Shown: one piece after another, positions 19,972-28,895 of the stretch
Layout of the letters: the number at the start of each line of letters is the position of its first letter
How positions within the stretch are numbered: the stretch's first letter is position 1
Translations under genes and position numbers: made by a program
NCBI RefSeq assembly: GCF_006539545.1
Contig: NZ_BJNF01000042.1
Location: 1 to 64,000, forward strand
Length of the DNA stretch: 64,000 bases
Origin: Nitrobacter winogradskyi
Lineage (GTDB): Bacteria; Pseudomonadota; Alphaproteobacteria; Rhizobiales; Xanthobacteraceae
Direction: 5' to 3'
The notes under the pieces: model-generated
Told to the model about the DNA's origin: nothing
Databases searched by the model: none
Seen by the model: the letters and a program-made list of their open reading frames with translations, nothing else

Positions 19972-20688
19972 TCAAGCCGGGAGCGCCGTCAGCCCCGCCA
20001 GAAAACCGGACAGGTCGTCGGTGACGTGGTCGACATGCGGCGCACCGCCGCGGCCTTCCATCTCCCAATCCTCGCGCACGACCTCGCGCGTCCCGTCCGG
20101 CACCACCAGCACGGTCGTCATCCCGAGTTCATGCGGAACGACGAGGTTGCGCGCCAGATCCTCGAACATCGCGCTTCTCGCGGCATCGACATCATGGCGT
20201 TCGAGAAAGCGACGATAGGTCCGCGGTGAAGGTTTCGGCTCCATCTCCGCGGCGATGATGTCGAACACCGCCTCGAAGTGATGACCGAAACCGAGCCGCT
20301 CCAGCACCTTTCCGGCATGGGCGGTCGAACCGTTGGTCAGGATCAGCTTGCGGCCCGGAAGCCTTCCGATCGCCGCGCCCATCGCCGGGTTGGGATCGAG
20401 CGGCGAGTGGTCGATCTGATGAACGTAAGCGAGATAGTCATCGGGGGAGACGCCATGCTCGGTCATCATGCCGCGCATGCTTGTGCCGAAGCGCTTATAG
20501 TAATCTTTCTGAATACGCCGGGCCTCGATGGGATCAACGTTGAGAAACTGGCCGATATATTCGCCGATCCGGGCGTCGACCTGCTGCCAGAGGTTGACGT
20601 GATGCGGATAGAGCGTGTTGTCGAGATCGAACACCCATGTGTCGATATGACTGAAACCGCGGTGAGGATGTCGCTGCGCGCAGGTCAC
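19972..20688 (-). CDS. HAD-superfamily pyrimidine 5'-nucleotidase-like phosphatase
   Basis: The HAD nucleophile motif is [13 protein letters not shown], followed by [19 protein letters not shown] (motif II), [11 protein letters not shown] (motif III Lys) and FEDLARNL (motif IV). The length is 238 residues if translation starts at the GTG at 20688, which overlaps the argB stop (GTGA). No ATG is available near the N-terminus, and a far longer frame lies wholly inside argB. The family dephosphorylates small phosphorylated metabolites such as UMP/CMP. Its place downstream of argB is conserved in this bacterial group, as I recall. Confidence 0.85.
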   Translation of the reverse strand: MTCAQRHPHRGFSHIDTWVFDLDNTLYPHHVNLWQQVDARIGEYIGQFLNVDPIEARRIQKDYYKRFGTSMRGMMTEHGVSPDDYLAYVHQIDHSPLDPNPAMGAAIGRLPGRKLILTNGSTAHAGKVLERLGFGHHFEAVFDIIAAEMEPKPSPRTYRRFLERHDVDAARSAMFEDLARNLVVPHELGMTTVLVVPDGTREVVREDWEMEGRGGAPHVDHVTDDLSGFLAGLTALPA

Positions 20689-21581
20689 TTGTGAATCAGC
20701 GTTCCCGTACCCTGATTGGTGAAGAGCTCCAGCAGAACCGCGTGAGGAGTCTTCCCGTCGATGATGACGACGCCGCCGACGCCCTGTTCGAGCGCGTAAA
20801 TGCAGGTTTCGACCTTCGGGATCATGCCGCCCGAAATCGTCCCGTCGGCGATCAGCTTGCGCGCGTCGCTGATCGATAGCTCCGGAATGAGCTGCTTCGA
20901 CTTGTCGAGCACGCCGGGAACGTCGGTGAGAAGCAGGAGCCGCTTGGCCTTCAACGCGCCGGCCACCGCCCCGGCGAAAATGTCGGCATTGACGTTGAAC
21001 GTCTGGCCGCCTTTCGAGGTGGCCAGCGGCGCCAGAACCGGAATCAATTCGTGGCCGATCAACTGATTCAGAAGCGTCAGATCGACCTTTTCGGGCTCGC
21101 CGACAAAGCCGAGATCGACGACCTTCTCGATGTTGGAATCCGGGTCCGCCAGCATCCGCGTGGCCTTCGCGGCGGTGACCATGTTGCCGTCCTTGCCGCA
21201 AAGTCCGACGGCCTTGCCCCCGGCCTCGTTGATGTAGCCGACCAGTTGCTTGTTGATCGAGCCGGCAAGCACCATCTCGACGATTTCGATGGTCGCGGCG
21301 TCGGTAATGCGCAGGCCGGCCGCGAATTCGGATTTGATCCCGAGCCGTTGCAGCATGGCGGCGATCTGAGGGCCTCCGCCATGCACCACGACCGGATTGA
21401 TCGCGGTCTGCTCGAGCAGCACGATGTCGCTGGCGAACTGGCGGGCGACGTTCTCCGAGCCCATGGCATGGCCGCCGTACTTGATGACGATGGTCTCCTC
21501 GTCATATCGCTGCATGTGCGGCAGCGCCTCTGACAGGATACGCGCCTGGTCGAGCGGGCTGATACGGCTGTCATCGGACAT
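20685..21581 (-). CDS. argB: Acetylglutamate kinase
   Basis: This 298-residue amino-acid kinase-fold enzyme phosphorylates N-acetylglutamate, the second step of arginine synthesis. The phosphate loop [11 protein letters not shown], the substrate loop [13 protein letters not shown] and the C-terminal [10 protein letters not shown] segment are present. The last of these is typical of the arginine-inhibited class. The gene's stop overlaps the phosphatase start by 4 nt. Confidence 0.96.
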   Translation of the reverse strand: MSDDSRISPLDQARILSEALPHMQRYDEETIVIKYGGHAMGSENVARQFASDIVLLEQTAINPVVVHGGGPQIAAMLQRLGIKSEFAAGLRITDAATIEIVEMVLAGSINKQLVGYINEAGGKAVGLCGKDGNMVTAAKATRMLADPDSNIEKVVDLGFVGEPEKVDLTLLNQLIGHELIPVLAPLATSKGGQTFNVNADIFAGAVAGALKAKRLLLLTDVPGVLDKSKQLIPELSISDARKLIADGTISGGMIPKVETCIYALEQGVGGVVIIDGKTPHAVLLELFTNQGTGTLIHK

Positions 21582-21625
21582 GAAGCTGATCTCTTGGCCG
21601 GGGGATAAGGCTGGTTCTGAGCAGA

Positions 21626-21652
21626 ATCGCTTCTGATTGAATCAGAAGCGAG
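21626..21652. repeat. Dispersed palindromic repeat, copy 2
   Basis: TCGCTTCTGAT and ATCAGAAGCGA are perfect 11-bp inverted arms around TGA. About 20 of 27 positions match the palindrome at 5810-5836. It lies in the argB upstream region, next to another repeat at 21667-21721. Confidence 0.6.
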
Positions 21653-21666
21653 GCTCCATCTTTATG

Positions 21667-21721
21667 TTTGACGCGTTTTCATAACGCGAACCGGAATCCG
21701 CTTCGCTCGAAAACGCTATAA
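21667..21721. repeat. Intergenic palindromic repeat, family B copy 1
   Basis: This 55-nt element has GCGTTTTC/GAAAACGC ends and an ACCGG centre. Read on the minus strand it aligns nearly end to end with 29898-29953, which follows fecR (both contain GTTTTC/ATTTTC, GCGAAG, GGAT, CCGGTTCGC). I recall this element as abundant between genes in Bradyrhizobium relatives. Together with the neighbouring palindrome it fills the argB-DUF423 gap. Confidence 0.6.
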
Positions 21722-21755
21722 CCGATCGGCGGCAGGGCCGCAAAGCCGCTTCGGA

Positions 21756-22160
21756 TCAGGATCCGGACTGGTCGGAACGGGACGCCGCGCGAGGCAGGAC
21801 CGCGGCGATCGTGAGCAAAAGCCAGCTCAGGATCATCAGCGTTCCTCCGGTCGGAGCGGCCCTCGGGAAAAGGTGATGTCCGAGGAACTGGCGCACCATC
21901 ATGTCCGCGCCGAACAGGACCGCGCCTGCGACAAAACCGCCGGCCGCCAGGAGGCCGATGCGCGGACGAATGATCTGCCGGTCCGCCAGCAGCACCGCCA
22001 GCATCGCGGCCGGGGCGTGAAGCGACAGCATGGATGAAGCCGAGAGCGCAAGCCTGCCACCATCCGCGGTGTGAGCGGCGACCGCCCCCAGGATGACGCC
22101 GGCGGCGCCCATCAGCCCCGCCGCGATGACGATGATTCGAAACCAGCCGGGGTGCGTCAT
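21756..22160 (-). CDS. DUF423 family membrane protein
   Basis: This 134-residue protein has four predicted membrane helices (about residues 8-28, 43-60, 66-86, 104-124). Between helices 1 and 2 is the GAVAAHTADGGRLALSASSM stretch, similar to the GAFGAH loop of DUF423. The function of the family is unknown. The start overlaps the engB stop by 4 nt (ATGA), so it is co-transcribed with engB. It was not possible to assign a substrate or partner. Confidence 0.75.
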   Translation of the reverse strand: MTHPGWFRIIVIAAGLMGAAGVILGAVAAHTADGGRLALSASSMLSLHAPAAMLAVLLADRQIIRPRIGLLAAGGFVAGAVLFGADMMVRQFLGHHLFPRAAPTGGTLMILSWLLLTIAAVLPRAASRSDQSGS

Positions 22161-22810
22161 CGACGATGCTCTCCTATCAGGCGGGCCATGGCGGCACGCA
22201 GCTCCGGGATGCCGCCGCCCGTCCGTGACGAGGTCACCAGCACATCCGGGAACGCCGCGGGGTGGCTGGCAAGCTGCGTCCTGGTGGTATCGGTACGTTC
22301 CGCCATCTCAGCAGCCTTGACCTCATCAGCCTTGGTCAACACGACCTGGTAGCTCACGGCGGATCGGTCGAGGGTGCCCAGAACCGTCTTGTCGATGTCC
22401 TTGATGCCGTGGCGCGCATCGATCAGGACATAAACGCGCGCAAGCGTCGCCCGGCCGAGCAGGAAATCGTGAATCAACGACGTCCACGACGCGATCCTGG
22501 CCTTCGGGGCCGACGCAAAGCCATAGCCCGGCATGTCGACCAGCCGGACATCGGCGCCCTTCGGTCCCTCGAAGAAGATCAGTTCCTGGGTTCGCCCCGG
22601 GGTGCGTGAGGTGCGCGCCAGCGTGCTGCGGCCGGTCAGCGCGTTGATCAGGCTCGACTTGCCGACGTTGGAGCGTCCGGCGAATGCGACCTCGAGGCCA
22701 GCCATCGGCGGCAGCGTTTCGATCGACGGCGACGCCCAGATGAATTGCCATTCCCCGGCAAACAGCTTCCGGCCCTGCTCGATCAGCTCCGCATCAAGGC
22801 CGGTCGTCAT
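22157..22810 (-). CDS. engB: Ribosome biogenesis GTP-binding protein EngB (YsxC/YihA)
   Basis: This is a 217-residue TRAFAC GTPase with G1 GRSNVGKSSL, G2 in RTSRTPGRTQ, G3 DMPGYGFA, G4 TKAD and G5 SSRTGGG. It assists late 50S subunit assembly. Three in-frame ATGs exist. MTTGLDAELIEQGRKLF at 22810 is the family-typical start. It lies downstream of yidC on the same strand (150 bp) and overlaps the DUF423 gene. Confidence 0.95.
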   Translation of the reverse strand: MTTGLDAELIEQGRKLFAGEWQFIWASPSIETLPPMAGLEVAFAGRSNVGKSSLINALTGRSTLARTSRTPGRTQELIFFEGPKGADVRLVDMPGYGFASAPKARIASWTSLIHDFLLGRATLARVYVLIDARHGIKDIDKTVLGTLDRSAVSYQVVLTKADEVKAAEMAERTDTTRTQLASHPAAFPDVLVTSSRTGGGIPELRAAMARLIGEHRR

Positions 22811-22960
22811 GCGAAGATGCCTTCCTGACATGGCATTGCGCGTTCGCGACAAGACTGGCCGATCGTACGCGGAGCGGCCGGATTCGAGAACGTTCTCGCC
22901 GGGCATTGGATGGCTTCGTCCGTCACGCTCACCCGCAACGATCGCAAGGTGGAGCTCCGT

Positions 22961-24805
22961 CTATGTGGTCTTCGCCGGCTTGTCGGAGGATTTGCGGCGG
23001 AAGGTCGACTTCACGTTATCGAACAGCTCCACCTTCACGCCGTTGCGTCGCATGATGTAGCTCTGCTGAATCACCGACAACGTGTTGTTCCACGCCCAGT
23101 AGATCACAAGACCCGCCGGGAAAGCCGCAAGCATGAAGGTGAAGATCACCGGCATCCAGTCGAAGATGATCTTCTGGGTCGGATCCGGCGGTGTCGGGTT
23201 CAGCTTCATCTGGAACCACATCGTGATGCCCATGATGATCGGCCACGCGCCGATCGCGAGGTAGGGCCCGATCAGCGGCACCACGGAGGGGTCGTAGGGC
23301 AGCAGTCCGAACAGGTTGAAGATGTGGGTCGGATCTGGCGCCGACAGGTCCCTGATCCAGGCGAAGAAAGGCGCGTGACGCATTTCGATGGTCACGAACA
23401 GCACCTTGTAGAGCGAGAAGAACACGGGAATCTGCAGAAGGACCGGAAGACAGCCCGAGATCGGGTTGATCTTCTCCTTCTTGTAGATCTCCATCATCTC
23501 CTGCTGCAGCTTCATCCTGTCGTCGGGATAAAGCTCTCTCAGCGCGGTGATCTGCGGCTGGATCGCCTTCATCTTCGCCATCGACGCGTAGGATCTGTTG
23601 GCAAGCGGGAAGAACACCAGCTTGATCAGCACGGTCACGACCAGAATGGAAACGCCGAAGTTACCGAACATGTGAAAGAAGAAGTCCAGCGCAACGAACA
23701 TCGGCTTGGTAATGAAATAGAACCAGCCCCAATCGATCAGCAGGTCGAAATGGTTCAGGCCAAGCTGCTTGTTGTAGCCGCCAAGCTCTACCAGCGGAAA
23801 ATTGAGGCCGACAACGCTGGCTTCCTTGGCGCCTGCGAAAAGCCGCGCGCTGACGGCCCCCGTGCCACCAGCCGGGATTGTCCGCGCATCCTCGAGATAG
23901 TCTGTCTGGTAGGTCCTGACCGAACCCGCCTGATCGGACGAAAAGCGCGCCTGCAATCGCGCGCTGGTGTCGGGGAGCAACGCCGCGGCCCAGTATTTGT
24001 CGGTGATGCCAAGCCAGCCGTTGGTGACATTGAAGGTGACCGACCCGGCTTCGTTGATATTCTTGTAGGAGTATTCCTGCAAACCCTGATCACCGAGATA
24101 ACCGATGAGGCCTTCGTGCAAGATATAGTAACCCGAGATTTCGGGCGTGCCATGGCGCGAAATCAGCGCGAACGGATAGAGCGTCACCGGCATGCTGCCG
24201 GTGTTTGAGACCTCGTCTTTTATGGTGAACAAATACTGATCATCCACCGAGACGATGCGACGGAACGTCAGCCCTTCGCCATTGTCGTATTTCAGCGTGA
24301 CCGGGGTGGACGGGGTCAGCGCGCCCGCCCCCTCCTGTTGCCACAGGGTGCTCCGGTCCGGAACCCGGACGGTCGATCCGGAGCCCGGAACCCATCCGAA
24401 CTCAGCGTAATAAGGAGAGGCCGTGCCGGACGGCGAGAACAGTTCGATCGCGGGAGAAGCGGGATCGACCGTCTCGCGGTACTTGGTCAGCAGAAGGTCA
24501 TCAATGCGCGCGCCGGTCAGCGAGATGCTTCCGCTCAGGCGAGGGGTATTGATCTGGACGCGCGGCTTGGACGCGATGGCGGCATCACGGGCGACCACCG
24601 CGGATCCTGCGGCGGATTGACCGGGCGCTGCGGTATTCGGCGCAGCTTCGCCCTCTGACTTGCTCTGGGACTTGGCAAGCTCGCTTTGCGCCTGGTGGGC
24701 GGCGCGGTCCTTCTCCATCTGCGGGATGTTATAGAAGTACTGCCAGGCGATCAGCACGAGAGCCGACAGAACGATAGCGATGATGGTATTGCGGTTCTCA
24801 GACAT
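22961..24805 (-). CDS. yidC: Membrane protein insertase YidC
   Basis: This 614-residue protein is of the Gram-negative long type. An N-terminal anchor (NTIIAIVLSALVLIAWQYFY) is followed by a large periplasmic domain (about residues 60-350) and the conserved insertase core (FGVSILVVTVLIKLVFFPLA, LPVLLQIPVFFSLYKVLF). It ends in a basic tail. It inserts inner-membrane proteins alone or with SecYEG. It follows rnpA and rpmH on the same strand in the conserved order. Confidence 0.97.
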   Translation of the reverse strand: MSENRNTIIAIVLSALVLIAWQYFYNIPQMEKDRAAHQAQSELAKSQSKSEGEAAPNTAAPGQSAAGSAVVARDAAIASKPRVQINTPRLSGSISLTGARIDDLLLTKYRETVDPASPAIELFSPSGTASPYYAEFGWVPGSGSTVRVPDRSTLWQQEGAGALTPSTPVTLKYDNGEGLTFRRIVSVDDQYLFTIKDEVSNTGSMPVTLYPFALISRHGTPEISGYYILHEGLIGYLGDQGLQEYSYKNINEAGSVTFNVTNGWLGITDKYWAAALLPDTSARLQARFSSDQAGSVRTYQTDYLEDARTIPAGGTGAVSARLFAGAKEASVVGLNFPLVELGGYNKQLGLNHFDLLIDWGWFYFITKPMFVALDFFFHMFGNFGVSILVVTVLIKLVFFPLANRSYASMAKMKAIQPQITALRELYPDDRMKLQQEMMEIYKKEKINPISGCLPVLLQIPVFFSLYKVLFVTIEMRHAPFFAWIRDLSAPDPTHIFNLFGLLPYDPSVVPLIGPYLAIGAWPIIMGITMWFQMKLNPTPPDPTQKIIFDWMPVIFTFMLAAFPAGLVIYWAWNNTLSVIQQSYIMRRNGVKVELFDNVKSTFRRKSSDKPAKTT

Positions 24806-24877
24806 CGTTCAGGGTCTCGCCACTCGGTTCGGGTTGCGGCTGGATGCACCGTTGATGCCGCCGATTTGACGCCGCAT

Positions 24878-25213
24878 TCATTCAGGATGCCGGCGGTCGA
24901 GGCGCTGAAGCGCCGAACGCAAATCATCGAGCATCACTGCGAAACGGCGGTTCAGCGCGGCACGGCGGCCGATTATCACATAATCGCTGTGCGGTCGCAT
25001 GGATACGGCATCCACGCGCTTCACCAATTCGCGAAGTCTGCGGCGGATGCGATTTCGTTCGGTCGCGGTGCCATTTTTCTTGGTCACCGTAAAGCCGACC
25101 CTGATCGGACCGCCATCGTGGCGGCAACGATTCTGCATCACGAAAGCAGGGGTGCTGACGCGCGGCCCATGGGCAGCGGCGAGGAAGTCCGCCCGCTGCC
25201 TCAACCGGTCCAT
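24878..25213 (-). CDS. rnpA: Ribonuclease P protein component
   Basis: This 111-residue basic protein has the RNase P signature RNRIRRRLRELVK preceded by VGFTVTKKNGTATE, plus DYVIIGRRAALNR. It helps the RNA subunit remove 5' leaders from pre-tRNAs. It starts 22 bp downstream of rpmH and belongs to the rpmH-rnpA-yidC transcription unit. Confidence 0.95.
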   Translation of the reverse strand: MDRLRQRADFLAAAHGPRVSTPAFVMQNRCRHDGGPIRVGFTVTKKNGTATERNRIRRRLRELVKRVDAVSMRPHSDYVIIGRRAALNRRFAVMLDDLRSALQRLDRRHPE

Positions 25214-25235
25214 GACGATTCCCGGGACGATCCGC

Positions 25236-25370
25236 TCAGGCGCTCAGGCGCTTGCGGCCCCGCGCGCGCCGCGCGGCGAGAACCTTCCGGCCGCCGGTCG
25301 TCGCGAGGCGGGCACGAAAGCCATGACGCCGCTTGCGTACCAATTTACTGGGTTGATAAGTCCGTTTCAC
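25236..25370 (-). CDS. rpmH: 50S ribosomal protein L34
   Basis: This 44-codon gene reads (GTG)[19 protein letters not shown] and ends GRKRLSA. It is a complete L34, easily missed because of its length and GTG start. GGAG lies 6 nt before the start codon. It is the first gene behind the promoter at 25502-25530 and is followed by rnpA and yidC. Confidence 0.95.
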   Translation of the reverse strand: MKRTYQPSKLVRKRRHGFRARLATTGGRKVLAARRARGRKRLSA

Positions 25371-25501
25371 GGGAGTCTCCGCTGACCGGGCGCGTCGCCT
25401 GATGTTGAGGTTAAGTCCGGCAATGCCGCCCGAGCCGAGCCGTTTTCGGCCCGGACAAGCCGCCCCGGCTGAAACCGGGCCGTCACGGACAATTGGCGCG
25501 G

Positions 25502-25530
25502 CTTATACGGGAGCGGCCTCTTTTCGTCAA
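25502..25530 (-). promoter_or_regulatory. Sigma-70 promoter of rpmH-rnpA-yidC
   Basis: On the minus strand TTGACG and TATAAG are separated by exactly 17 nt, close to the consensus TTGACA-N17-TATAAT. This would put the start of transcription near 25495 and leave a leader of about 125 nt before rpmH. The leader contains a GC-rich hairpin with arms CCCGG/CCGGG. This feature accounts for most of the 318-bp gap between rpmH and the kinase gene. Confidence 0.75.
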
Positions 25531-25688
25531 TCTTGCCCTGTATCGTTTCCGTATCCCGTCAAACTGGCCAAGCTGTCGCGCCGACCTATATTACACGGGT
25601 GTTCGGCAGTATTTCCTGAAACCCCGTCGTTCGTTTCAGGAGCGCAGATCACGGTCAGTTTGCCGCAGGGCCCTGCAGAGGAAAACCC

Positions 25689-27167
25689 GTGTCACAGGCG
25701 ATCGAACAGCTCCGGATTCGAGCCGCGCGTCTGTCGTTGCGCGGCCGGCTCGGCCTGTCCGGCAAGCTCCTGCTGCTGACGATCCCGCTGGTCATGATCG
25801 CCGAAGTCCTGATCTACGTCCCGTCGATCGCCAACTTCCGGGTGAACCGGCTCAATGACCGGCTGGCGGCCGCGAACACAGCCGCACTGGTGCTCGATGC
25901 AGCTCCCTCGGGCATGGTGCCCGAGTCGCTTGCGCGGCAGATCCTCGGCAGCATCGGCGCGCGGGCAGTCGCCATCAAGATGGGGCAGCAACGCCGGCTG
26001 CTCGCGAGCGCAGACCTGCCGACGGCGATCGACCATGACATCGACATGCGTACGATGACGCCGTGGTCGGCCATTGTCGGCTCATTCGAAACCATGCTGG
26101 AAAGCGGCAACCAGGCGATCCGCATCATCGGACCCGGGCCACGTGGCGCGCAGTTCATCGAAGTCGTCACCGACGAGGAGCCGCTGCGCCAGTCGATGTA
26201 CCGCTTTTCACGCAACCTGTTGCTAGTCTCGCTGGCGATAGCTGTTCTGACGGCAGCGCTGGTCTATCTGGCGCTGCACTATCTGTTCGTCCGCCCGATG
26301 CGGCGCCTGACCGCCAACCTCGTGGGCTTTCACCAGAATCCCGAGAATCCGGCGCGGATCATCGTTCCCTCGCAGCGCGGCGACGAAATTGGCGTTGCCG
26401 AGCGTGAACTCTCCGACATGCAGCGCGATCTCGTATCCATGCTGCATCAGAAGAACCGGCTGGCCGCGCTCGGCCTCGCCGTTTCCAAGATCAACCACGA
26501 CCTTCGCAATCTGTTGGCGTCCTCCCAGTTGCTCTCCGACCAGTTGGCTAGCGTGCCCGATCCCCGCGTGCAGCGGTTCGCGCCAAAGCTGATGCGCTCA
26601 CTGGAGCGCGCCATCGCGTTCTGCCAGTCAACGCTGTCTTATGGACGGGCGCAGGAAGCCGCCCCCGACCGGCGCCTGATGGCGATCGAGCCAGTCGTCA
26701 ACGAGGTGCGGGAATCAGCGGGGCTGACGCCGGACGGCTCCATCACATGGATCAATGCGATCGAGCGCGGCCTTACGATCGATGCGGATCCCGATCAGCT
26801 GTTCCGCATTCTGCTTAATCTGGTGCGCAACGCCGCACAGGCTTTGGAGAGCCAGCCGCGAAACGACGCGGCGACCCGGCAAATCCGGGTCGCCGGGCGC
26901 CGCGAAGGCGCGGTGGCGATTATCGAGGTTTCCGACACCGGACCGGGCGTTCCGCAACAGGCGCGCAACCACCTGTTCGAGGCCTTTCAGAGTTCCGCAC
27001 GCCCGGGCGGCAGCGGGCTCGGCCTTGCGATCGCGGCGGAACTGGTGCGTGCGCACGGCGGCGACATCCACCTGGTGGAAGGCACCATAGGCGCCACGTT
27101 CCGGATTACGATTCCGGACCGTCCGGTAGAACTGCAAATGATCCGCAACGAACGTGTCCGAGCCTGA
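25689..27167 (+). CDS. Membrane-bound sensor histidine kinase
   Basis: This 492-residue kinase has TM1 at about 25-48, a periplasmic sensor (about 50-175), TM2 at about 177-200, a HAMP linker, HisKA with H270 (VSKINHDLRNLLASS), and a HATPase domain (LLNLVRNAAQAL, SDTGPGVP, GGSGLGLAIAAELV). It starts at the GTG at 25689 with AGAGG upstream. No response regulator is adjacent, so it is an orphan. The short NHDLRN box resembles the HisKA_2/HWE-like variants only weakly, and I treat it as ordinary HisKA. Confidence 0.9.
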   Translation: MSQAIEQLRIRAARLSLRGRLGLSGKLLLLTIPLVMIAEVLIYVPSIANFRVNRLNDRLAAANTAALVLDAAPSGMVPESLARQILGSIGARAVAIKMGQQRRLLASADLPTAIDHDIDMRTMTPWSAIVGSFETMLESGNQAIRIIGPGPRGAQFIEVVTDEEPLRQSMYRFSRNLLLVSLAIAVLTAALVYLALHYLFVRPMRRLTANLVGFHQNPENPARIIVPSQRGDEIGVAERELSDMQRDLVSMLHQKNRLAALGLAVSKINHDLRNLLASSQLLSDQLASVPDPRVQRFAPKLMRSLERAIAFCQSTLSYGRAQEAAPDRRLMAIEPVVNEVRESAGLTPDGSITWINAIERGLTIDADPDQLFRILLNLVRNAAQALESQPRNDAATRQIRVAGRREGAVAIIEVSDTGPGVPQQARNHLFEAFQSSARPGGSGLGLAIAAELVRAHGGDIHLVEGTIGATFRITIPDRPVELQMIRNERVRA

Positions 27168-27399
27168 TCGATTTCAGGATCGCCGCTACTCCGTATCACC
27201 GGATTTCGGTGCCTGCCACAAGGTTGGCGAAAATGCGCGTACCGCGCCGTTCTCCCCCCGATCAGCCTATGCGATTTCCTGTCATCCGGCGCCGTTGGTA
27301 GCGCCGCGCCGCTTGCAAAGCTGACCCGGAGCCGTTAGCAAGGGCCCGCTTCGGGACGCCTGTTCCGAAATGCGGCGATTTTGATTTCCGCCTACAAAC

Positions 27400-27476
27400 G
27401 CGCCCGTAGCTCAGCTGGATAGAGCACCAGACTACGAATCTGGGGGTCAGAGGTTCGAATCCTTTCGGGCGCGCCA
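27400..27476 (+). tRNA. tRNA-Arg (anticodon ACG)
   Basis: This is a 77-nt cloverleaf with encoded CCA. The acceptor arms are GCGCCCG/CGGGCGC, the anticodon arm is CCAGA-CTACGAA-TCTGG with ACG at 27434-27436 (A34 presumably edited to inosine), and the T-loop is TTCGAAT. Its 3' end faces the conjugative region, which is the orientation expected if an integrase used the gene as an attachment site. That role is inferred only. Confidence 0.97.
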
Positions 27477-27503
27477 ATAAAATCAAACACTTAGGCAAAT
27501 CTC

Positions 27504-27536
27504 ACCGTTTCAAAAAGACGATCTGAAACGGTTTTT
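27504..27536 (+). terminator. Probable terminator after tRNA-Arg
   Basis: ACCGTTTCA and TGAAACGGT are perfect 9-bp arms around an 11-nt loop, followed by TTTT, 28 nt past the tRNA end. GAAACGGTTTT is then repeated once more in direct orientation, so part of this may be a short tandem repeat. Confidence 0.5.
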
Positions 27537-27539
27537 GAA

Positions 27540-28214
27540 ACGGTTTTCGCTGCGGCGCGCGCCATGGCCGCACACTCTATTCTTTGTTGCGCCAGAGTTC
27601 GCGGCCTCGCCCCGGGCGAAACGAGCGTAAAACTCTGCACGTCGGGAGATGCCCCGAGTTCACGTTCAGTCACCTTGGGATTCTGGACGCGAGTTGGGAG
27701 ACTGCGAAGCGGACAGTCGTGATTGTGCCGGATTAGCAATGGGCTCTTCCACTATTAGGACGGGCAGCAGCATCTTCTGTGCCTGCGATGCCCCCCCTGT
27801 GACTTCGCCCGATGATGTGGCCTCACTGCCACAACGACGCATAACGAGGTCAGGATCGGCCGCCCGGAAGAATTTCTGGAAAGCGTCCGAGATTGCTATC
27901 GCTCCGAAAAACCTCACGATTTCCGCAGAATCGGGTTCCGTAAAACACGTGCAAGCTGACCAGATTTCTAGAACAGGTCTAAATCATTGCGGTTGCACGT
28001 GAATTTTCCTCTGGTAGTGAAGTCGATGGACAATGGTCCAACCCTTGCACAGTCGCATGGAAAGTTCGGGGACCTTGGGAAGCGGTCTAACCAAAAGGAA
28101 TGCTGACGCAGTCGTGTGCCTCGCCCTGTGGCAGGGTGCAGCTTCGCATCTTTGTCGGCTGACCGGGTCGGGTAATTCCATGAACGCTATCCCTCATGCC
28201 GACCAGAGGCGATC
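27540..28214. other. Gene-poor stretch between tRNA-Arg and fecI
   Basis: No frame here has recognisable domains or a convincing start with a ribosome-binding site. It carries an iron-box-like site at 27967-27983. As the junction between core and mobile DNA it may also contain the element's left attachment region. Short open frames on both strands (27649-28002 plus, 27666-27917 minus) overlap each other and look non-coding. Confidence 0.5.
27967..27983. promoter_or_regulatory. Candidate Irr box (iron control element)
   Basis: TCTAGAACAGGTCTAAA matches 15 of 17 positions of the rhizobial Irr-box consensus as I remember it (TTTAGAA-N3-TTCTAAA). It lies 232 nt upstream of fecI and is the only such site I noticed. 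Irr represses iron-uptake genes or activates them depending on position, and here it would make the fec module iron-responsive. Confidence 0.5.
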
Positions 28215-28730
28215 ATGTCGGCAGCGTTGAACGCGATTTTCCAGTCGCACCGCCGCTCCCTCCTTTGGACCGTGATGAGGATCGTGCGCGATCCTCAAAC
28301 GGCAGAGGACCTCGCGCAGGAAACCTACCTGAAGGCCCGAAAGGCACTTGAGACAAGACCGATCGAGCACGTTGAGGGCTTTCTGTTTCAGACCGCTCAG
28401 AATCTGGCGATCGACCACCAGCGGCGTAAGGCGGTTCGTAATCGGTATGAGGCGTCCGACGCAGCAAGGGAAGACATAGAGAATGTCGCCACCGTCGGAC
28501 CCTCGATCGAAGACGATTTGATTCAGCGGCAGCGGTGGCGGGCGTTCGAGGGCGCACTGGCGGAACTCCCGGTGCGAGCAAGAACCGTATGGTCCATGAT
28601 TCATCTGCAAGGGCGTACGTGCGCTGAGATCGCGGAACATCTCGGCGTTTCTCGCAATACTATTTATAACGACATCAAACTTGTCATGGGGCATTGCCAA
28701 GATGTGCTTGCACGGCTTGACGAGGATTGA
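28215..28730 (+). CDS. fecI: FecI-type ECF sigma factor
   Basis: This 171-residue iron-starvation sigma factor has region 2 (DPQTAEDLAQETYLKARKAL) and an FLFQTAQNLAIDHQRR helix for -10 recognition. Region 4 is LQGRTCAEIAEHLGVSRNTI plus YNDIKLVMGHC. It is followed by fecR and a TonB-dependent receptor, the standard cell-surface signalling arrangement in which substrate binding at the receptor releases the sigma factor through FecR. The start is the ATG at 28215. Confidence 0.9.
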   Translation: MSAALNAIFQSHRRSLLWTVMRIVRDPQTAEDLAQETYLKARKALETRPIEHVEGFLFQTAQNLAIDHQRRKAVRNRYEASDAAREDIENVATVGPSIEDDLIQRQRWRAFEGALAELPVRARTVWSMIHLQGRTCAEIAEHLGVSRNTIYNDIKLVMGHCQDVLARLDED

Positions 28731-28825
28731 AGCCGGTGACGGGCACAGACAAACTCTGGTAACATGCTCTGAGCGACCCGTCGGAATCGCTCAAGCTGCT
28801 CTCATTGGTATCGCAGGGGGAAATT

Positions 28826-28851
28826 TGTGACGGGTCTTCCTGTCAAACGTC
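28826..28851 (+). promoter_or_regulatory. Candidate FecI-dependent promoter P1 (upstream of fecR)
   Basis: TGTGACGG at 28826-28833 and CGTC at 28848-28851 recur with nearly identical spacing before the receptor gene (30019-30043). Both are preceded by T-rich sequence and followed by a CTCAT/ATGAG inverted repeat. CGTC is a common -10 core for ECF sigma factors. The assignment to this FecI is inferred from position. Confidence 0.45.
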
Positions 28852-28895
28852 TCACTCATATGAGCGTCCGAATAATCGAATTGCGGATCAGCTAG

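Noticed and set aside
22910-24208. Long plus-strand frame of 432 codons
   Set aside because: It lies antisense inside yidC, is rich in His/Arg/Gln without any domain, and results from high-GC codon use.
27262-27498. Minus-strand frame beginning MPKCLILLARPKGFEPLTP
   Set aside because: It is the antisense translation of the tRNA-Arg gene. ARPKGFEPLTPRF-type sequences are a well-known artefact of tRNA genes.
27649-28002. Overlapping short frames on both strands between tRNA-Arg and fecI
   Set aside because: The frames overlap each other, lack domains and ribosome-binding sites, and are best treated as non-coding.
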